A stretch of 64,000 bases of DNA from contig NZ_JANHDM010000002.1 of assembly GCF_024494685.1 (NCBI RefSeq), positions 310,001-374,000 of the forward strand. Direction: 5' to 3'. The position numbers and the translations under genes are program-made. Below, in pieces: positions 42,338-52,210 of this stretch (position 1 is the first letter of the stretch; each line of letters starts with the position of its first letter). Source of the DNA: Halorubrum rubrum. Lineage in GTDB: Archaea; Halobacteriota; Halobacteria; Halobacteriales; Haloferacaceae. The notes beneath the pieces were generated by a model. That model was not told the DNA's origin. It was given only the letters and a program-made list of their open reading frames with translations, and did no database searches.

Positions 42338-44281
42338 ATGGCTGACTCAACGGTCGGATCGACGTCGGGGGACCGCGGTTCATCTGGCGGGGCGAGTGGG
42401 GGTGTCGCCGGGCCGCTCGCCGGGATCCGGGACGTTCTCGGATACGTGCCGGACGGCACCTCGATGCCCGAGGAGATGTGGCGGGCGCGCCACCGCAACA
42501 TCCTGATCCTCATCGCGACACACCTCCCGATCCTGGTCGCGCTCGGTCTGTACTCCGGGACCGAGTCGTTCACCGGGGCGCGGATCCCGGCCACGCCGAC
42601 GTGGATGCTCGGCGGGATGCTCGCGGCCGTCGTCGGGACCGGACTGCTCGCGGCGTGGTCCGGGTTCGACCGGCGGACTCGAACGCTGCTCGCGACCTTC
42701 AGCGGGCTCACGATCTCGATGGCCCTGGTGAAGCTGTCGGGCGGGTACATCGAGGCGCACTTCCACTTCTTCGTGTTCATCGCCGTGGTCGCGGTGTACG
42801 AGGACTGGCTCCCCTTCGGGCTCGGCATGGCGTACGTCGCGGCCGGCCACGGGCTGTTCGGGCTGATCGACTCGAGTCTCGTCTACAACCACCCGGCCGC
42901 CATCGCCAATCCGATCGTGTGGGGCGGGATCCACGCCGTCTTCGTCACGGGGCTCGCGGGCGCGCTCGTGGTCAACTGGTACTCGATCGAGAAGTCCCGC
43001 GAGGAGGCGCGGCGACAGCTCGAGTTGGTCGGGACACAGAAGACTGAGATCGAGGACGTCGAGGCGGCCAAAGCGAGAGCCGAGGAGCGACGCGAGGAGG
43101 TCGAGCACCTCAATCGACACCTCGAGACGAAGGCGGACGACTACCGCGCGACCATGGCCGAGGCGGCCGACGGCGACCTCACGGTCCGGCTCGACGCCGA
43201 GAGCGAGAGCGAGCCGATGGAGCGGATCGCCGTCGCCTTCAACGGGATGATAGACGACCTCGAGTCCACCGTGCGGGAGGTCCAGTCGTTCGCCGGCGAG
43301 GTGTCGGAGGCGAGCAAGGAGACGACGGCCAGCGTCGACACGGCCGAGGAGCTGAGCGAGGACCTGGGTCGATCCATCGCGGAGATCGCCTCGGGAGCGG
43401 ACGGGCAACGCGAGATGCTCGAGGAGGTCTCGAGCGAGATGAACGACCTCTCGGCCGCGATCGAGGAGGTCGCCGCCTCGACCGAGACGGTCGCGGACGC
43501 GGCCCGGCGGACGGCGTCGATCGCGGACGAGGGCGAGGACACCGCGAGCGAGGCGATAGCAAGCGTCCGGGAGTCGCGCCGCGCGCTCGACTCGACCGCG
43601 GAGACGGTCAGGGACCTCGACGAGCGGATGACCGACATCGGCGACATCGTCGACCTGATCGGCGACATCGCCGATCAGACGAACCTGCTCGCGCTCAACG
43701 CCAACATCGAGGCCGCACGGGCGGGCGGCGGGGGCGGGTCCGGATCGAGCGACGGCTTCGCCGTCGTCGCCGACGAGGTCAAACAGCTCGCCGAGGAGAC
43801 GAAGGTGGCCGCGGGCGACATCGAGGAGCTCATCGCCGGGACGCAGGCCCGGACCGAGGCGGCCGTCGACGAGGTCCGGACCGCCGAAGAGCACATGCAG
43901 ACCGGTGCCGACGCCGTCCGCGACGCCGCGGACGCGTTCACGCGGGTGGCCGGGAACGCGGAGGAGACCGACGACGGGATCCGCGAGATCGGCCAGGCGA
44001 CCGACGACCAGGCGGCGAGCACGGAGGAGGCGGTGGCGATGGCCGAGGAGGTCGCGGAGATCAGCCGGGCGGTCGCCGAGGAGACCGACGACGCCTCCGT
44101 CGCGGCCGACGAACAGCTCTCGGCGATGACGACGGCCGCGACGGAGGCCGGAACGCTCACCGACCGCGCCGAGCGACTCCGGCGGCTGCTCCGGAAGTTC
44201 GAGGTCGACGGGGGGTCGGCGACGGAGGGCCCCTCCCCCGGCTCCCGTCCGGTCGCGATGGGCGACGGCGGCTCGGAGTGA
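42338..44281 (+). CDS. methyl-accepting chemotaxis transducer with six-TM sensor (647 aa)
   Basis: Six hydrophobic helices occupy about residues 48-215 and include [20 protein letters not shown] followed by EDWLPF, a His-bearing membrane motif also seen in bacterial sensor kinases. A HAMP-like linker (about 262-320) and an MA signalling domain follow. The hairpin tip is [20 protein letters not shown] and [15 protein letters not shown] Gly-rich insertion ([12 protein letters not shown]) interrupts the normally strict tip just after NIEAARA. No periplasmic sensor domain is present, so the ligand is probably sensed in the membrane. No che genes nearby. Confidence 0.9.
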   Translation: MADSTVGSTSGDRGSSGGASGGVAGPLAGIRDVLGYVPDGTSMPEEMWRARHRNILILIATHLPILVALGLYSGTESFTGARIPATPTWMLGGMLAAVVGTGLLAAWSGFDRRTRTLLATFSGLTISMALVKLSGGYIEAHFHFFVFIAVVAVYEDWLPFGLGMAYVAAGHGLFGLIDSSLVYNHPAAIANPIVWGGIHAVFVTGLAGALVVNWYSIEKSREEARRQLELVGTQKTEIEDVEAAKARAEERREEVEHLNRHLETKADDYRATMAEAADGDLTVRLDAESESEPMERIAVAFNGMIDDLESTVREVQSFAGEVSEASKETTASVDTAEELSEDLGRSIAEIASGADGQREMLEEVSSEMNDLSAAIEEVAASTETVADAARRTASIADEGEDTASEAIASVRESRRALDSTAETVRDLDERMTDIGDIVDLIGDIADQTNLLALNANIEAARAGGGGGSGSSDGFAVVADEVKQLAEETKVAAGDIEELIAGTQARTEAAVDEVRTAEEHMQTGADAVRDAADAFTRVAGNAEETDDGIREIGQATDDQAASTEEAVAMAEEVAEISRAVAEETDDASVAADEQLSAMTTAATEAGTLTDRAERLRRLLRKFEVDGGSATEGPSPGSRPVAMGDGGSE

Positions 44282-44310
44282 GGGTCGGTCTCGACCTCAC
44301 TCCGAGCCGC
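44268..44310. terminator. inverted repeat formed by two convergent gene ends (bidirectional terminator-like)
   Basis: The arm GCGGCTCGGAGTGAGG (44268-44283) pairs with CCTCACTCCGAGCCGC (44295-44310), extended by TCG/CGA around a 4-nt loop after one bulged base. Each arm carries the last codons and TGA of one gene: the chemoreceptor from the left and the 144-aa protein from the right both end Gly-Ser-Glu. Confidence 0.65.
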
Positions 44311-44731
44311 TTCCGGCGACCGCCTCCAGCGCCGGCAACACCCGTTTCACGTCCGCGCCGTCCTCGAGGAACACCAGCGTCCGCGGCGGTCGAACCGCCT
44401 TCGGCCTGACGCGCAGCCCCGCCTCGCCGGCGGCGTCGGCGACTCTCTCCGGCGCGCGGCGGAACTCGACCCTGGCGCGGTCCGGCTGGACGTACACGTC
44501 CGCGACGGCGGCTCCCTCGATCGATCCGCCGTCGTTGTCGTCGCGGTCGTTCTGGTCTCCCTCGCCGACGGTCTCCACCAGCCGGAACGCCAGCGCCCCG
44601 TCGGCGGTCGGCTCGGCGTCGGGGTCGGCGTCGGTCACGTCGAGGTCGCGGAGGCGGCCGCGGTCGCCGGTCACCTCGGAGGCGAAGAGCTGGGCGATCC
44701 GGACCCCGTCGGTCAGGCGGTCCTCGACCAT
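44297..44731 (-). CDS. hypothetical acidic protein coupled to DUF2240 (144 aa)
   Basis: Begins MVEDRLTDGVRIAQLFASEV and has an alpha/beta-looking C-terminal half with VADVYVQPDRARVEFRRAPE and PPRTLVFLEDGADVKRVLPA. An Asp/Asn-rich linker (about 58-70) separates it from the N-terminal helices. I do not recognise a named family. Its ATG shares a base with the DUF2240 stop, so they are cotranslated and probably act together. Confidence 0.62.
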   Translation of the reverse strand: MVEDRLTDGVRIAQLFASEVTGDRGRLRDLDVTDADPDAEPTADGALAFRLVETVGEGDQNDRDDNDGGSIEGAAVADVYVQPDRARVEFRRAPERVADAAGEAGLRVRPKAVRPPRTLVFLEDGADVKRVLPALEAVAGSGSE

Positions 44732-45183
44732 CACTCGCCCCCCGAGAGCTCCGCGCGGACGTCCTCGACGAGGTGGTCGACGCGCGCCCCCCGCTCCTTC
44801 GCGTAGAGGACGGCGGCCGCCTCGATCGTCACCGCGAGCGCGCGCTGGCGCTCGTTGATCCCGGCGACCGCCCGCTGTTTCTCGACGCCCGCCGAGACGA
44901 CCGCGTCGAGGGCGGTCTCGAAGGTGGACTGCTCGCGCAACACGTCCTCGTCGGGCCGGAAGTCCTCCGGGACGGCGACCTCGTCGGGGTCGAAGCGCGC
45001 GACCAGCTCGCCGTCCTCCTCGTCGACGAGGCCGCGCCCCACGGCCACGTCGACGAGCCGCTTCGCCTGGTCCGGCGAGAACCACTCGCGCTCCAGCGAG
45101 AGCGCGACGACGAACTCGCCCTCGCCCAGCCGCTCCGTGGCGTGTCGCTTGAACGGGGCGGCGACGGTGGCTTCGAGGCTCAT
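44731..45183 (-). CDS. DUF2240 family protein (150 aa)
   Basis: Two winged-helix-like halves; ALSLEREWFSPDQAKRLVDV and RGLVDEEDGELVARFDPDEV at the N-terminus and VEKQRAVAGINERQRALAVT in the middle fit archaeal DUF2240 proteins. No catalytic residues stand out. Cotranscribed with the following 144-aa gene; function unknown. Confidence 0.72.
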   Translation of the reverse strand: MSLEATVAAPFKRHATERLGEGEFVVALSLEREWFSPDQAKRLVDVAVGRGLVDEEDGELVARFDPDEVAVPEDFRPDEDVLREQSTFETALDAVVSAGVEKQRAVAGINERQRALAVTIEAAAVLYAKERGARVDHLVEDVRAELSGGE

Positions 45184-45253
45184 GTCCCACCCGCGGCCGG
45201 CGACCGGCGTAAACGTACCGGGTCGCCTCGTCGGTTTGCGCGGCGGCGTCGAC

Positions 45254-45976
45254 TCATTCGTCGTCGCCCCGCTCGTCGCCGTCGACGTCCGCAACCAGCC
45301 GCGTCGCGGTCGCCTTCCAGGCGATCCACACGTCCCGTTCCGGCCGGATCCCGAGCCGCTCGGCGCTCCCGTCGGTGACGAGCGCCCGGACCGTCGCGTC
45401 GTCGACGCGGACCCGGACGGCGTGGACCGTCTCGCCGCGGTCGACGCCCTCGATCCGTCCGTGCCGCCGGTTCCGCTCGCTCGTCGCGGTCGGTTCGCCG
45501 TCGTCCTCGGCCGTTCGAACCGTCACGGCGTCCGCGCCGATCCGCACCTGGACGCGGTCGTCGACGCCGAGTCCGTCGTGGAGACCCCACACCGTGCCGA
45601 TCGGCGTCTCCACCGCGGCCAACTCGCCGTCGACCGCCTCGACCGCGCCCGCGAGGACCGTCTCGGGCACGCCCGCGGTCGCCTCGATCGCCGCCGACAG
45701 CCGGTCGTAGCGGCCGAGGATCCGGCTCCCGCGGTCGGTCAGCCGGCTCCCGCCGCCGCCGCTTCCGCCCCGGTTGCGCTCCACGAGGTCGCCGAAGGCG
45801 GCCTCCAGGGCGTCGATCCGCGAGAGCGCGCGCGCTCGCGAGCGCCCCAGATCGGCGGAGGCCCGCGCGACCGATCCCGTTCGAGCTATCGCGCGGAGCA
45901 GGGCCGCGTCGCGACCGTCGAACTCGACGTCGCCCTCGACGAGCGTCGCGCGGCCCCTCCCGGTCGCGTCTCCCAT
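45254..45976 (-). CDS. ModE-like regulator with TOBE domain (240 aa)
   Basis: N-terminal winged helix of the ModE/LysR type (DGRDAALLRAIARTGSVARA, then SADLGRSRARALSRIDALEA, residues 20-65), a linker, and a C-terminal oxyanion-binding TOBE-like region with VETPIGTVWGLHDGLG and GETVHAVRVRVDDATVRALV. It follows the tungstate transporter genes in the same direction (94-bp gap), so it probably senses tungstate or molybdate and controls them. Ile-poor, acidic and typical for the genome. ATG 45976 preferred over the GTG one codon upstream. Confidence 0.8.
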   Translation of the reverse strand: MGDATGRGRATLVEGDVEFDGRDAALLRAIARTGSVARASADLGRSRARALSRIDALEAAFGDLVERNRGGSGGGGSRLTDRGSRILGRYDRLSAAIEATAGVPETVLAGAVEAVDGELAAVETPIGTVWGLHDGLGVDDRVQVRIGADAVTVRTAEDDGEPTATSERNRRHGRIEGVDRGETVHAVRVRVDDATVRALVTDGSAERLGIRPERDVWIAWKATATRLVADVDGDERGDDE

Positions 45977-46070
45977 CACACGGGAGTACCCGCGGCCGGC
46001 GAGTTAATCCCTCCGGCGGTACGCCGAGGGAGACTCGCCGTTCGAGTCGACACGTCGTTCCCCCCGAGGA

Positions 46071-46835
46071 TCAGTACACCAACTCGCCGTCGATGAACCG
46101 TCGGGTCCGCGGGTCCCGCGGGTTCTCGAACACCCGTTCGGTCGGGCCGACCTCCGATATCCCCCCGTCGAGAAGCACCGCGACGCGGTCCGCGACCCGC
46201 TCGGCCTGGTGCATGTCGTGGGTCGCGACGACGACGCCGATGTTCCGGTCCCGCGCCTCGGCGATCGCGTCCTCGATGACCGCGGTGTTCCGCGGGTCCA
46301 GGTCCGATGTGGGCTCGTCGAGCAGCAGGACGTCCGGCTCGTACGCCAGCGCGCGGGCGAACGAGACGCGCTGCGCCTCGCCGCCCGAGAGCGACGCCGC
46401 GTGCTGGCCCGTCTTCTCCGTCAGCCCGACGACCTCGAGCGCCTCGGTGACGGCCTCGTGGGTGCCGTTCGCCCCCACGATCGCCCGCAGTTCGTCGCGG
46501 AGCCGCTCGCCCCAGGACCGCCGGACGCGTAACCCGTACTCGACGTTGCGGGCGACCGGCGCGTCGAAGAGGCTCGCCTCCTGGAACACCATCCCGATCT
46601 GCCGTCGCAGGGCGAGCCGTTTCGCCTCGTCCACGCCCCACACGTCCGTGCCGTCGAAGGTCACCGTGCCCTCGTCGGGCTCGAGCGAGAGCGCGAGCAT
46701 CCGGAGCAGCGTCGTCTTTCCGACGCCCGACGGCCCGATGATCGCGACCACCTCCCCGGTCCCGACGTCGATCGCGAGGTCCTCGAACACGCGGTCGTCC
46801 CCGTACGACTGGCAGACGTCGGTCGCGCGGAGCAT
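46071..46835 (-). CDS. tupC: tungstate/molybdate ABC transporter ATPase (254 aa)
   Basis: Walker A GPSGVGKTTL (near 33-42), signature LSGGEAQRVSFARAL, Walker B DVLLLDEPTSDLDP and the His switch VVVATHDMHQAERV. Gene order with a TupB-type permease and a TupA-type binding protein identifies the substrate class. The ATG overlaps the permease stop. Confidence 0.88.
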   Translation of the reverse strand: MLRATDVCQSYGDDRVFEDLAIDVGTGEVVAIIGPSGVGKTTLLRMLALSLEPDEGTVTFDGTDVWGVDEAKRLALRRQIGMVFQEASLFDAPVARNVEYGLRVRRSWGERLRDELRAIVGANGTHEAVTEALEVVGLTEKTGQHAASLSGGEAQRVSFARALAYEPDVLLLDEPTSDLDPRNTAVIEDAIAEARDRNIGVVVATHDMHQAERVADRVAVLLDGGISEVGPTERVFENPRDPRTRRFIDGELVY

Positions 46836-47593
46836 CAGCGCTGTACCCCCTGGTCGCCGAAGCGGACGACCACGGCGTTGACCGCCAACACGAGCGCGAC
46901 CAGGACCGCCCCGAGCACCATCGCCGTCTCGTACTGGCCCTTGCGGGCCTCGAGCTGGATCGCGGTCGTCAGCGTCCGCGTCTTCGATATCCCGTCCGCG
47001 CTCGTGATGTTGCCACCGACGATGAGCACGGAGCCGACCTCGCTGATTGCGCGGCCGAACCCCGCCAGGATCGCCGTCGCGATCCCGTAGCGCGCCTCCT
47101 TGAGCACGACCAGCGCGGCGTCGAGGCGCGTCCCGCCGAGGACGCGCGCGGCGTCGCGGACGTCGTCGTCCACGCCGGTGATCGCCGCGAGGCTGATGGC
47201 GGTGATCGGCGGCGTCGCGAGCACGAACTGCGACATGATCATCGCCTCCGTGGTGAATATCAGCTCCAGCGACCCGAGCGGTCCCTGGTTGGAGACGGCG
47301 AACAACACGATCAGTCCGACGACCACGCTCGGGAACCCCATCCCCGTGTTGATCACCGACTTGACGAGTCCCTTTCCGGGGAAGTCGGTGAAGCCCAGGA
47401 AGATGGCCACCGGGACGCTGAACAGCGTGCTCAGGGTGACGGCGATGAGGCTCACGTACAGCGAGACGTAGATGATGCTCGAGACGTACCCCTCCCTGAA
47501 CGGGAGGTCGACGAGAGCCACCGCCGACTCGGTGAGGACCACCGCCGGCTCGACGAGGGCCGCCGCCGGCTGTACGATCGGTTCGGCTGGCAC
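46835..47593 (-). CDS. tupB: tungstate ABC transporter permease TupB-type (252 aa)
   Basis: Six-TM BPD permease; the EAA loop [20 protein letters not shown] and [19 protein letters not shown] are typical of TupB/WtpB, and [20 protein letters not shown] lies in the membrane core. A hydrophobic 25-residue N-terminal Ala/Val repeat ([19 protein letters not shown]) precedes the first canonical helix. Confidence 0.88.
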   Translation of the reverse strand: MPAEPIVQPAAALVEPAVVLTESAVALVDLPFREGYVSSIIYVSLYVSLIAVTLSTLFSVPVAIFLGFTDFPGKGLVKSVINTGMGFPSVVVGLIVLFAVSNQGPLGSLELIFTTEAMIMSQFVLATPPITAISLAAITGVDDDVRDAARVLGGTRLDAALVVLKEARYGIATAILAGFGRAISEVGSVLIVGGNITSADGISKTRTLTTAIQLEARKGQYETAMVLGAVLVALVLAVNAVVVRFGDQGVQR

Positions 47594-47595
47594 GC

Positions 47596-48531
47596 TTACG
47601 CGTCGGACGACTCGCTACTCCAGCCTTCCGGAACGTACTGCTGGAAGTCCGAGTCCTCCGAGACGGCCTCGGGGAAGAACAGCTGTTCCCCGTTCATCTG
47701 GTACTCCGAGATGGCCTCCTGGGCCTCGGGGCTCGTGATCCACCCGATGTACGCCATCGCGAGGTCGTAGTTGACGTTCTCGTGGACGCCGGGGTTGACC
47801 GCCATGATCCCGTAGGGGTTCGAGAGGATCTCCGGGCCGTCTTCGATCGGACCCTGAACCAGAATGACGAGGTCGATCTCCGAGCGCTGGGAGATGAACG
47901 TGCCGCGGTCCGAGAGCGTGTACGCGCCCTGCTGGGTGGCGTTGTTCAGCGCCTCGCCCATCCCGGTGCCCGTCTCTTGGTACCAGTCGCCGCCGGGGTC
48001 GACGCCCGCCTCCTCCCAGAGGTTGAGCTCCTTCGTGTGCGTCCCGGAGTTGTCGCCGCGCGAGACGAACGTCGCCTCCGCGTCGGCGATGGCGGCGAGC
48101 GCCTCCGTCGCCGACCCCGTCCCCTCGATCCCCGCCGGGTCGTCCTCCGGTCCGACGATGACGAAGTCGTTGAACATCAGATCGCGGCGGTTGACCCCGT
48201 ACCCGTCGCGCATGAACTCGTCCTCGAGCCCGCGGGCGTGGACCATCACCACGTCGGCGTCGCCGTTGCGCGCCGACTCGAGCGCCGCGCCCGTTCCCTG
48301 GGCGACCGCGTCGACGGTCACGCCGTACATCTCCTCGAAACTCCCGTGGATCTCGTCGAGCAGCCCGGTGTCGTAGGTGCTCGTCGTCGTGGTCAGCGTG
48401 AGCGTCTCGCCCGTCACGCCGGCGGTCGGTTCCTCCTCGCCGCCACCGCCGCCCATCCCCGAACAGCCGGCGAGCCCGGCGAGCGTTCCCGTACCCAGCG
48501 CCGTGAGTACCTCACGTCGTTGTATCGGCAT
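47596..48531 (-). CDS. tupA: tungstate-binding lipoprotein TupA-type (311 aa)
   Basis: A Tat-like signal ([20 protein letters not shown]) with lipobox LAGC near residue 24 and a Gly/Glu linker are followed by the oxyanion-binding domain. [19 protein letters not shown] and [20 protein letters not shown] are TupA hallmarks (Ser/Thr oxyanion contacts), with [20 protein letters not shown] between. Selectivity for tungstate over molybdate is known for TupA and inferred here. First gene of tupA-tupB-tupC; an ACCTATTTTCG box about 30 bp upstream may be its promoter. Confidence 0.9.
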   Translation of the reverse strand: MPIQRREVLTALGTGTLAGLAGCSGMGGGGGEEEPTAGVTGETLTLTTTTSTYDTGLLDEIHGSFEEMYGVTVDAVAQGTGAALESARNGDADVVMVHARGLEDEFMRDGYGVNRRDLMFNDFVIVGPEDDPAGIEGTGSATEALAAIADAEATFVSRGDNSGTHTKELNLWEEAGVDPGGDWYQETGTGMGEALNNATQQGAYTLSDRGTFISQRSEIDLVILVQGPIEDGPEILSNPYGIMAVNPGVHENVNYDLAMAYIGWITSPEAQEAISEYQMNGEQLFFPEAVSEDSDFQQYVPEGWSSESSDA

Positions 48532-48961
48532 GGACACATCGACGACGGCGACACGAAAATAGGTTGTGGTCGCGAACGAAACCGGATCCGGACACGCCGT
48601 CTCGGAACCGTCGGGAACGGAACCTCGCGAGATGCGGTTCGGGACGCGCGTGAGACGTGGACGAGCCGGCACTCGACGCCCTCGATCGCCGGCGACGCCC
48701 TCGAACACCGTCGACGTCCGCCGAACCGTCGTCGACCGTCGTCGGCAGACAGAAACCGAAACGGGTTACCCGATCGACGGCGCGTCCGGCCGGTTCGACG
48801 CGTTCCTCGTGCGCCGCGGAACGGTCGGCGTCGTCGCGGGATCGGTTCCGTCGAGGGCGGCCGACCCTCCGATCCGCGCCGCGGGGGACGATCCGTGTCC
48901 CGCGATGTCGTGGAGTCCCGAAACGGACGCGCTTATACGCCTCGGCGGGGAATACCGGGTC
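48532..48961. other. intergenic region between tupA and nog1
   Basis: About 430 bp with no supported gene; open frames here are Arg-rich shadows. At the tupA side a TATA-like CTATTTTCG (minus strand, near 48555-48563) is seen. At the nog1 side GCTTATACGC (48931-48940) is centred 27 bp before the nog1 ATG. No palindromic operator was recognised in between. Confidence 0.6.
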
Positions 48962-49948
48962 ATGATATTCGAGGGCCTCCCGACGACCCCCCGTTCGGAG
49001 GAACTCGTCGACAAGGCGTTCTCGCGGGCGGCCCGCGCCGGTCGCGCCAAGCGCGGCCACGAGGCCCAGGAGTCGATGCTGCGGACGGCCGGCAACGTGC
49101 TCTCGGACAACCTCGAGAACGTGGTCGTCTCCTGGCCCGACTTCGGCTTCGACGTCGACCCGTTCTACTACGAGCTCGCCGACGCCATCGTCGACGTCGA
49201 CCGCCTCCGGCAGGCGCTCGCGCAGGTGATGTGGGCGAGCCGACAGATCGAGTCGCTGCGCGACGAGTACACGACGAAGATCCGTAACTCCGATGTCGAC
49301 GCCGCGCGGAAGCACCGGAAGCAGGCGTTCGCCCGCATGGCGGACGTGATGGACCAGATCGAAGACGACCTCCGATACATCGGCGACTCCCGCGACGACC
49401 TCCGCGACCTGCCCGACATCCGGCCGGACGAGCCCGCGATCGTCGTCGCCGGCTACCCCAACGTCGGCAAGTCGTCGTTCGTCAACCGGGTCACGCGCGC
49501 GTCCAACGAGATCGCGGAGTACCCGTTCACGACCCGCGGCGTTCAGGTCGGCCACTTCGAGCGTGACCGCGTCCGCTACCAGATCGTCGACACGCCGGGG
49601 CTCTTGGACCGCCCGGAGGCCGACCGCAACGACATCGAGCGGCAGGCGGTGAGCGCGCTCGAACACCTCGCCGACGTCGTCCTCTTCGTGCTCGACCCCT
49701 CCGGCGACTGCGGCTACCCCCTCGACGTACAACTCGAGCTCCGCGAGGAGGTCAGAGCGCTCTTCGACGAGTCGATCCCGATGCTCACCGTCGCGAACAA
49801 ACACGACCGCTTCGACGCCGTGCGCGCCGAGGCCGTCGACGCGACGATGAGCGTCACCGAAGGGGAGAACGTCGAGCGCGTTCTCGACATGGCCGTCGAG
49901 GCTGCCGCCTTCGAGCCGGACCTCCCGACCCGCGACCGCGAGGAGTAG
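48962..49948 (+). CDS. NOG1-type GTPase (328 aa)
   Basis: Archaeal Nog1, involved in large-subunit ribosome assembly. An N-terminal helical NOG1 domain (MIFEGLPTTPRSEELVDKAF and RDLPDIRPDEP) is followed by G1 GYPNVGKSSFVN (near 163-174), G2 YPFTTRG, G3 DTPGLLDRP and G4 NKHD. The promoter box GCTTATACGC fixes the leaderless start at 48962, so the longer upstream frame is rejected. Confidence 0.92.
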   Translation: MIFEGLPTTPRSEELVDKAFSRAARAGRAKRGHEAQESMLRTAGNVLSDNLENVVVSWPDFGFDVDPFYYELADAIVDVDRLRQALAQVMWASRQIESLRDEYTTKIRNSDVDAARKHRKQAFARMADVMDQIEDDLRYIGDSRDDLRDLPDIRPDEPAIVVAGYPNVGKSSFVNRVTRASNEIAEYPFTTRGVQVGHFERDRVRYQIVDTPGLLDRPEADRNDIERQAVSALEHLADVVLFVLDPSGDCGYPLDVQLELREEVRALFDESIPMLTVANKHDRFDAVRAEAVDATMSVTEGENVERVLDMAVEAAAFEPDLPTRDREE

Positions 49949-49981
49949 TCGTTTCTCGAGGCGACGCGGCGTCGGCGTCGA

Positions 49982-52210
49982 TCACCGCGCGTCCGGGTCG
50001 TCGTTCTCGTCGTCGTCGGGGTCGTCGTTCTCGTCGTCGTCGGGGTCGTCGTTCTCGTCGTCGTCGGGGTCGTCGTTCTCGTCGTCGTCGGGGTCGTCGT
50101 TCTCGTCGTCGTCGGGGTCGTCGTGATCCGTTATCACCGCCGGCTCGGGCGGGCGGCCGTCCTCCCCGTCGTCCTCGTCGGCCGCGTCGTGGTCGGTGAT
50201 GACCGCCGGCTCCGGCGGCTCGTCGTCCTCCCCCCCGCCGGCCACCCCATCCGGGCCGTCGGCCGCCTCGTCGGGAACGGCGGCGGCGTCGGATTCGTCC
50301 TCCCCCCTTCTTCGGACGTCCGTCCCGCTCGACTCCTCCGGGTCGCGCTCGACGCTCCCGTTCGGCGGCCCGGCCTCCCGCCGCCCCGAGCCGAACAGTC
50401 GATCGCGGAACGAGCGACGGCTCGGGCGTTCCGCGAGCAGCACCGAGCAGTCCACGTCGTGGATCACGTCGAGGTGGAGCGAGTTGGAGACGAGCCGCGA
50501 GAGCAGCCCCTTCTCCGTCGCGCCGATGACGACGAGCGTGTGGTCTTTCGCCTCCCGGACGATCGCGGCCTCGACGTCGCCGCCGTCGTCGACGACCCGG
50601 TCGGCGTCGTCCACGTCGTTCTCCTCGGCCCACGCCGCGAGGAAGCTCTCGCCCCGCTCGCGGTCCGCCGGACCGTCGACGACGTGTAACAGCGTCACCT
50701 CGGAGCCGGCGGTTCGCGAGAGCATGCTCGCCACCTCCGCGCCCAGCCGGGAGTCGGGACCGCCGGAGGTGGGTAACAGGACCCGCGAGGTGTCCAGGTC
50801 GGCCTCGTTCAGGATGAGGAAGTCACACGGGAGCTGGTTGGTGAGTTCGTCGATCGGCCGCTCGGCGCGGGCGGCGTTCCACAGCTGGTCCTCGCCCCAC
50901 CCCATCACCACCGCCTCCGGGCGGGTCCGCCGGGCCATGTTGAACACCTCCTCGAAGGAGCGGTGGGTGACGACCGTCGACGTGGAGACGTCGACGTCGT
51001 ACCCCTCCGCGGTCTCGCGTAACCCCGCCATCCCCTCCTCGGAGACGTCGGCGATCCGGCCCGCCCCTGCCGACAGCGACATGCGCTCGGGTGCCTGGAC
51101 GACGTGGACGATGTGGACGATCCCGTCCTCGTGGTCGCTCGCGATCCGGCTCGCGAGCTCGACTATCGGCCCGTCCGTTCGCGGGTTCGAGATCGGGACC
51201 ATGATCCGGTGGCCCTCGCTCGCGAACAGCGTCGCCTCCGTGGCGTCGAGGATGGGGACGTACGACCGTCCCGCGGCCCGGCCGAGCAGCCACTCCGGCA
51301 CGGTGAGACGACGGTTCATCCCCTCGAAACGAGCCTCCTCGAGCCGCTCCTCGCTGGTCTGGAAGTAGTTCACCAGCGTGACGAGCACCACGCCCCCGAT
51401 CGTGTTGCCGAGGAGCACCGGGAGCACGAACCCGAACAGCCCGTCGTACAGGGTTGTCCCGCCGCCGTAGAGCCCTATCGAGCCGACGAAGAGCAGATAC
51501 AACACCTCGGTGAAGGAGACGACGACGTGGTAGAGATTTCCGAGCGGGATCGCGAGGAACGCGAGGTAGACGACGAGCAGCCGGGTGACGGAGTTCGTGG
51601 AGGCGAACCCGACCCAGACCACGCCGGCGACGATCAGTCCCGCCACGGCGGCTTTGAAGAAGAGCGGCCAGAAGCCGACGTCGAACCCGCTACTGGAGAC
51701 GTAGAGGGCCGCGTCGACGCTGTCGCCGGAGAAGACGCCGCCGTACGAGAGAACGAGCGCGCCGACCGCGCCGCCGGTGAAGTTGCCCGCGAGCACGGTC
51801 CCCCAGTGGCGAAGCAGCGTCGGGACGCTGGCGAGCCGCTCGAGCGTCAGCGCCACCGGCGGCAGCGTGTTCTCCGTGTACAGCTGGTAGCCGCCGATGA
51901 TGATGTAGATGAACCCCAGCGGGTACAACGCGACGCTCAGGATCGGATGGCCGTCGGTCGCGGCGGTCAGCGAGACGTACAACAGGAAGGTGATCGTGAT
52001 CGCCAACCCGGCGGCGACGCCGCTGAAGAACAGCTCGCGTCGCCCCGAGGTCACCTCCTCGTCGGCCGCGGCGACGATCCGCTGGAACACCTCGTCCGAG
52101 GAGAACCGGTCCCGAACCGCCTCGCCGACGGCGGGTGCGCCGCTGCGCGACCGCTCGACCACCTCCCGCATCGAATCGTCGTCCGAACCCGTGGGGTCTG
52201 TCACTGCCAT
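49982..52210 (-). CDS. formate/nitrite-transporter-like membrane protein fused to two Usp domains (742 aa)
   Basis: The N-terminal half (about 60-325) has six TM helices with FNT-type segments (GVAAGLAITITFLLYVSL, NFTGGAVGALVLSYGG, LLGNTIGGVVLVTLVNYF). Two universal-stress-protein domains follow (about 360-500 and 505-640, the latter with LVVIGATEKGLLSRLVSNSL). The last 100 residues are acidic, ending in five DDDENDDP units from a 24-bp DNA repeat. The channel substrate may be formate, nitrite or another small anion; the Usp domains may gate it through nucleotides. ATG 52210 lies about 20 bp after a CTTTTTATACG box. Confidence 0.82.
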   Translation of the reverse strand: MAVTDPTGSDDDSMREVVERSRSGAPAVGEAVRDRFSSDEVFQRIVAAADEEVTSGRRELFFSGVAAGLAITITFLLYVSLTAATDGHPILSVALYPLGFIYIIIGGYQLYTENTLPPVALTLERLASVPTLLRHWGTVLAGNFTGGAVGALVLSYGGVFSGDSVDAALYVSSSGFDVGFWPLFFKAAVAGLIVAGVVWVGFASTNSVTRLLVVYLAFLAIPLGNLYHVVVSFTEVLYLLFVGSIGLYGGGTTLYDGLFGFVLPVLLGNTIGGVVLVTLVNYFQTSEERLEEARFEGMNRRLTVPEWLLGRAAGRSYVPILDATEATLFASEGHRIMVPISNPRTDGPIVELASRIASDHEDGIVHIVHVVQAPERMSLSAGAGRIADVSEEGMAGLRETAEGYDVDVSTSTVVTHRSFEEVFNMARRTRPEAVVMGWGEDQLWNAARAERPIDELTNQLPCDFLILNEADLDTSRVLLPTSGGPDSRLGAEVASMLSRTAGSEVTLLHVVDGPADRERGESFLAAWAEENDVDDADRVVDDGGDVEAAIVREAKDHTLVVIGATEKGLLSRLVSNSLHLDVIHDVDCSVLLAERPSRRSFRDRLFGSGRREAGPPNGSVERDPEESSGTDVRRRGEDESDAAAVPDEAADGPDGVAGGGEDDEPPEPAVITDHDAADEDDGEDGRPPEPAVITDHDDPDDDENDDPDDDENDDPDDDENDDPDDDENDDPDDDENDDPDAR
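49995..50114. repeat. 24-bp in-frame tandem repeat, five units
   Basis: Five exact units beginning GGGTCGTCGTTCTCGTCG, encoding the repeated acidic octapeptide DDDENDDP at the C-terminus of the FNT-Usp protein. The period is a multiple of three, so copy-number change would not disrupt the frame. Confidence 0.92.
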
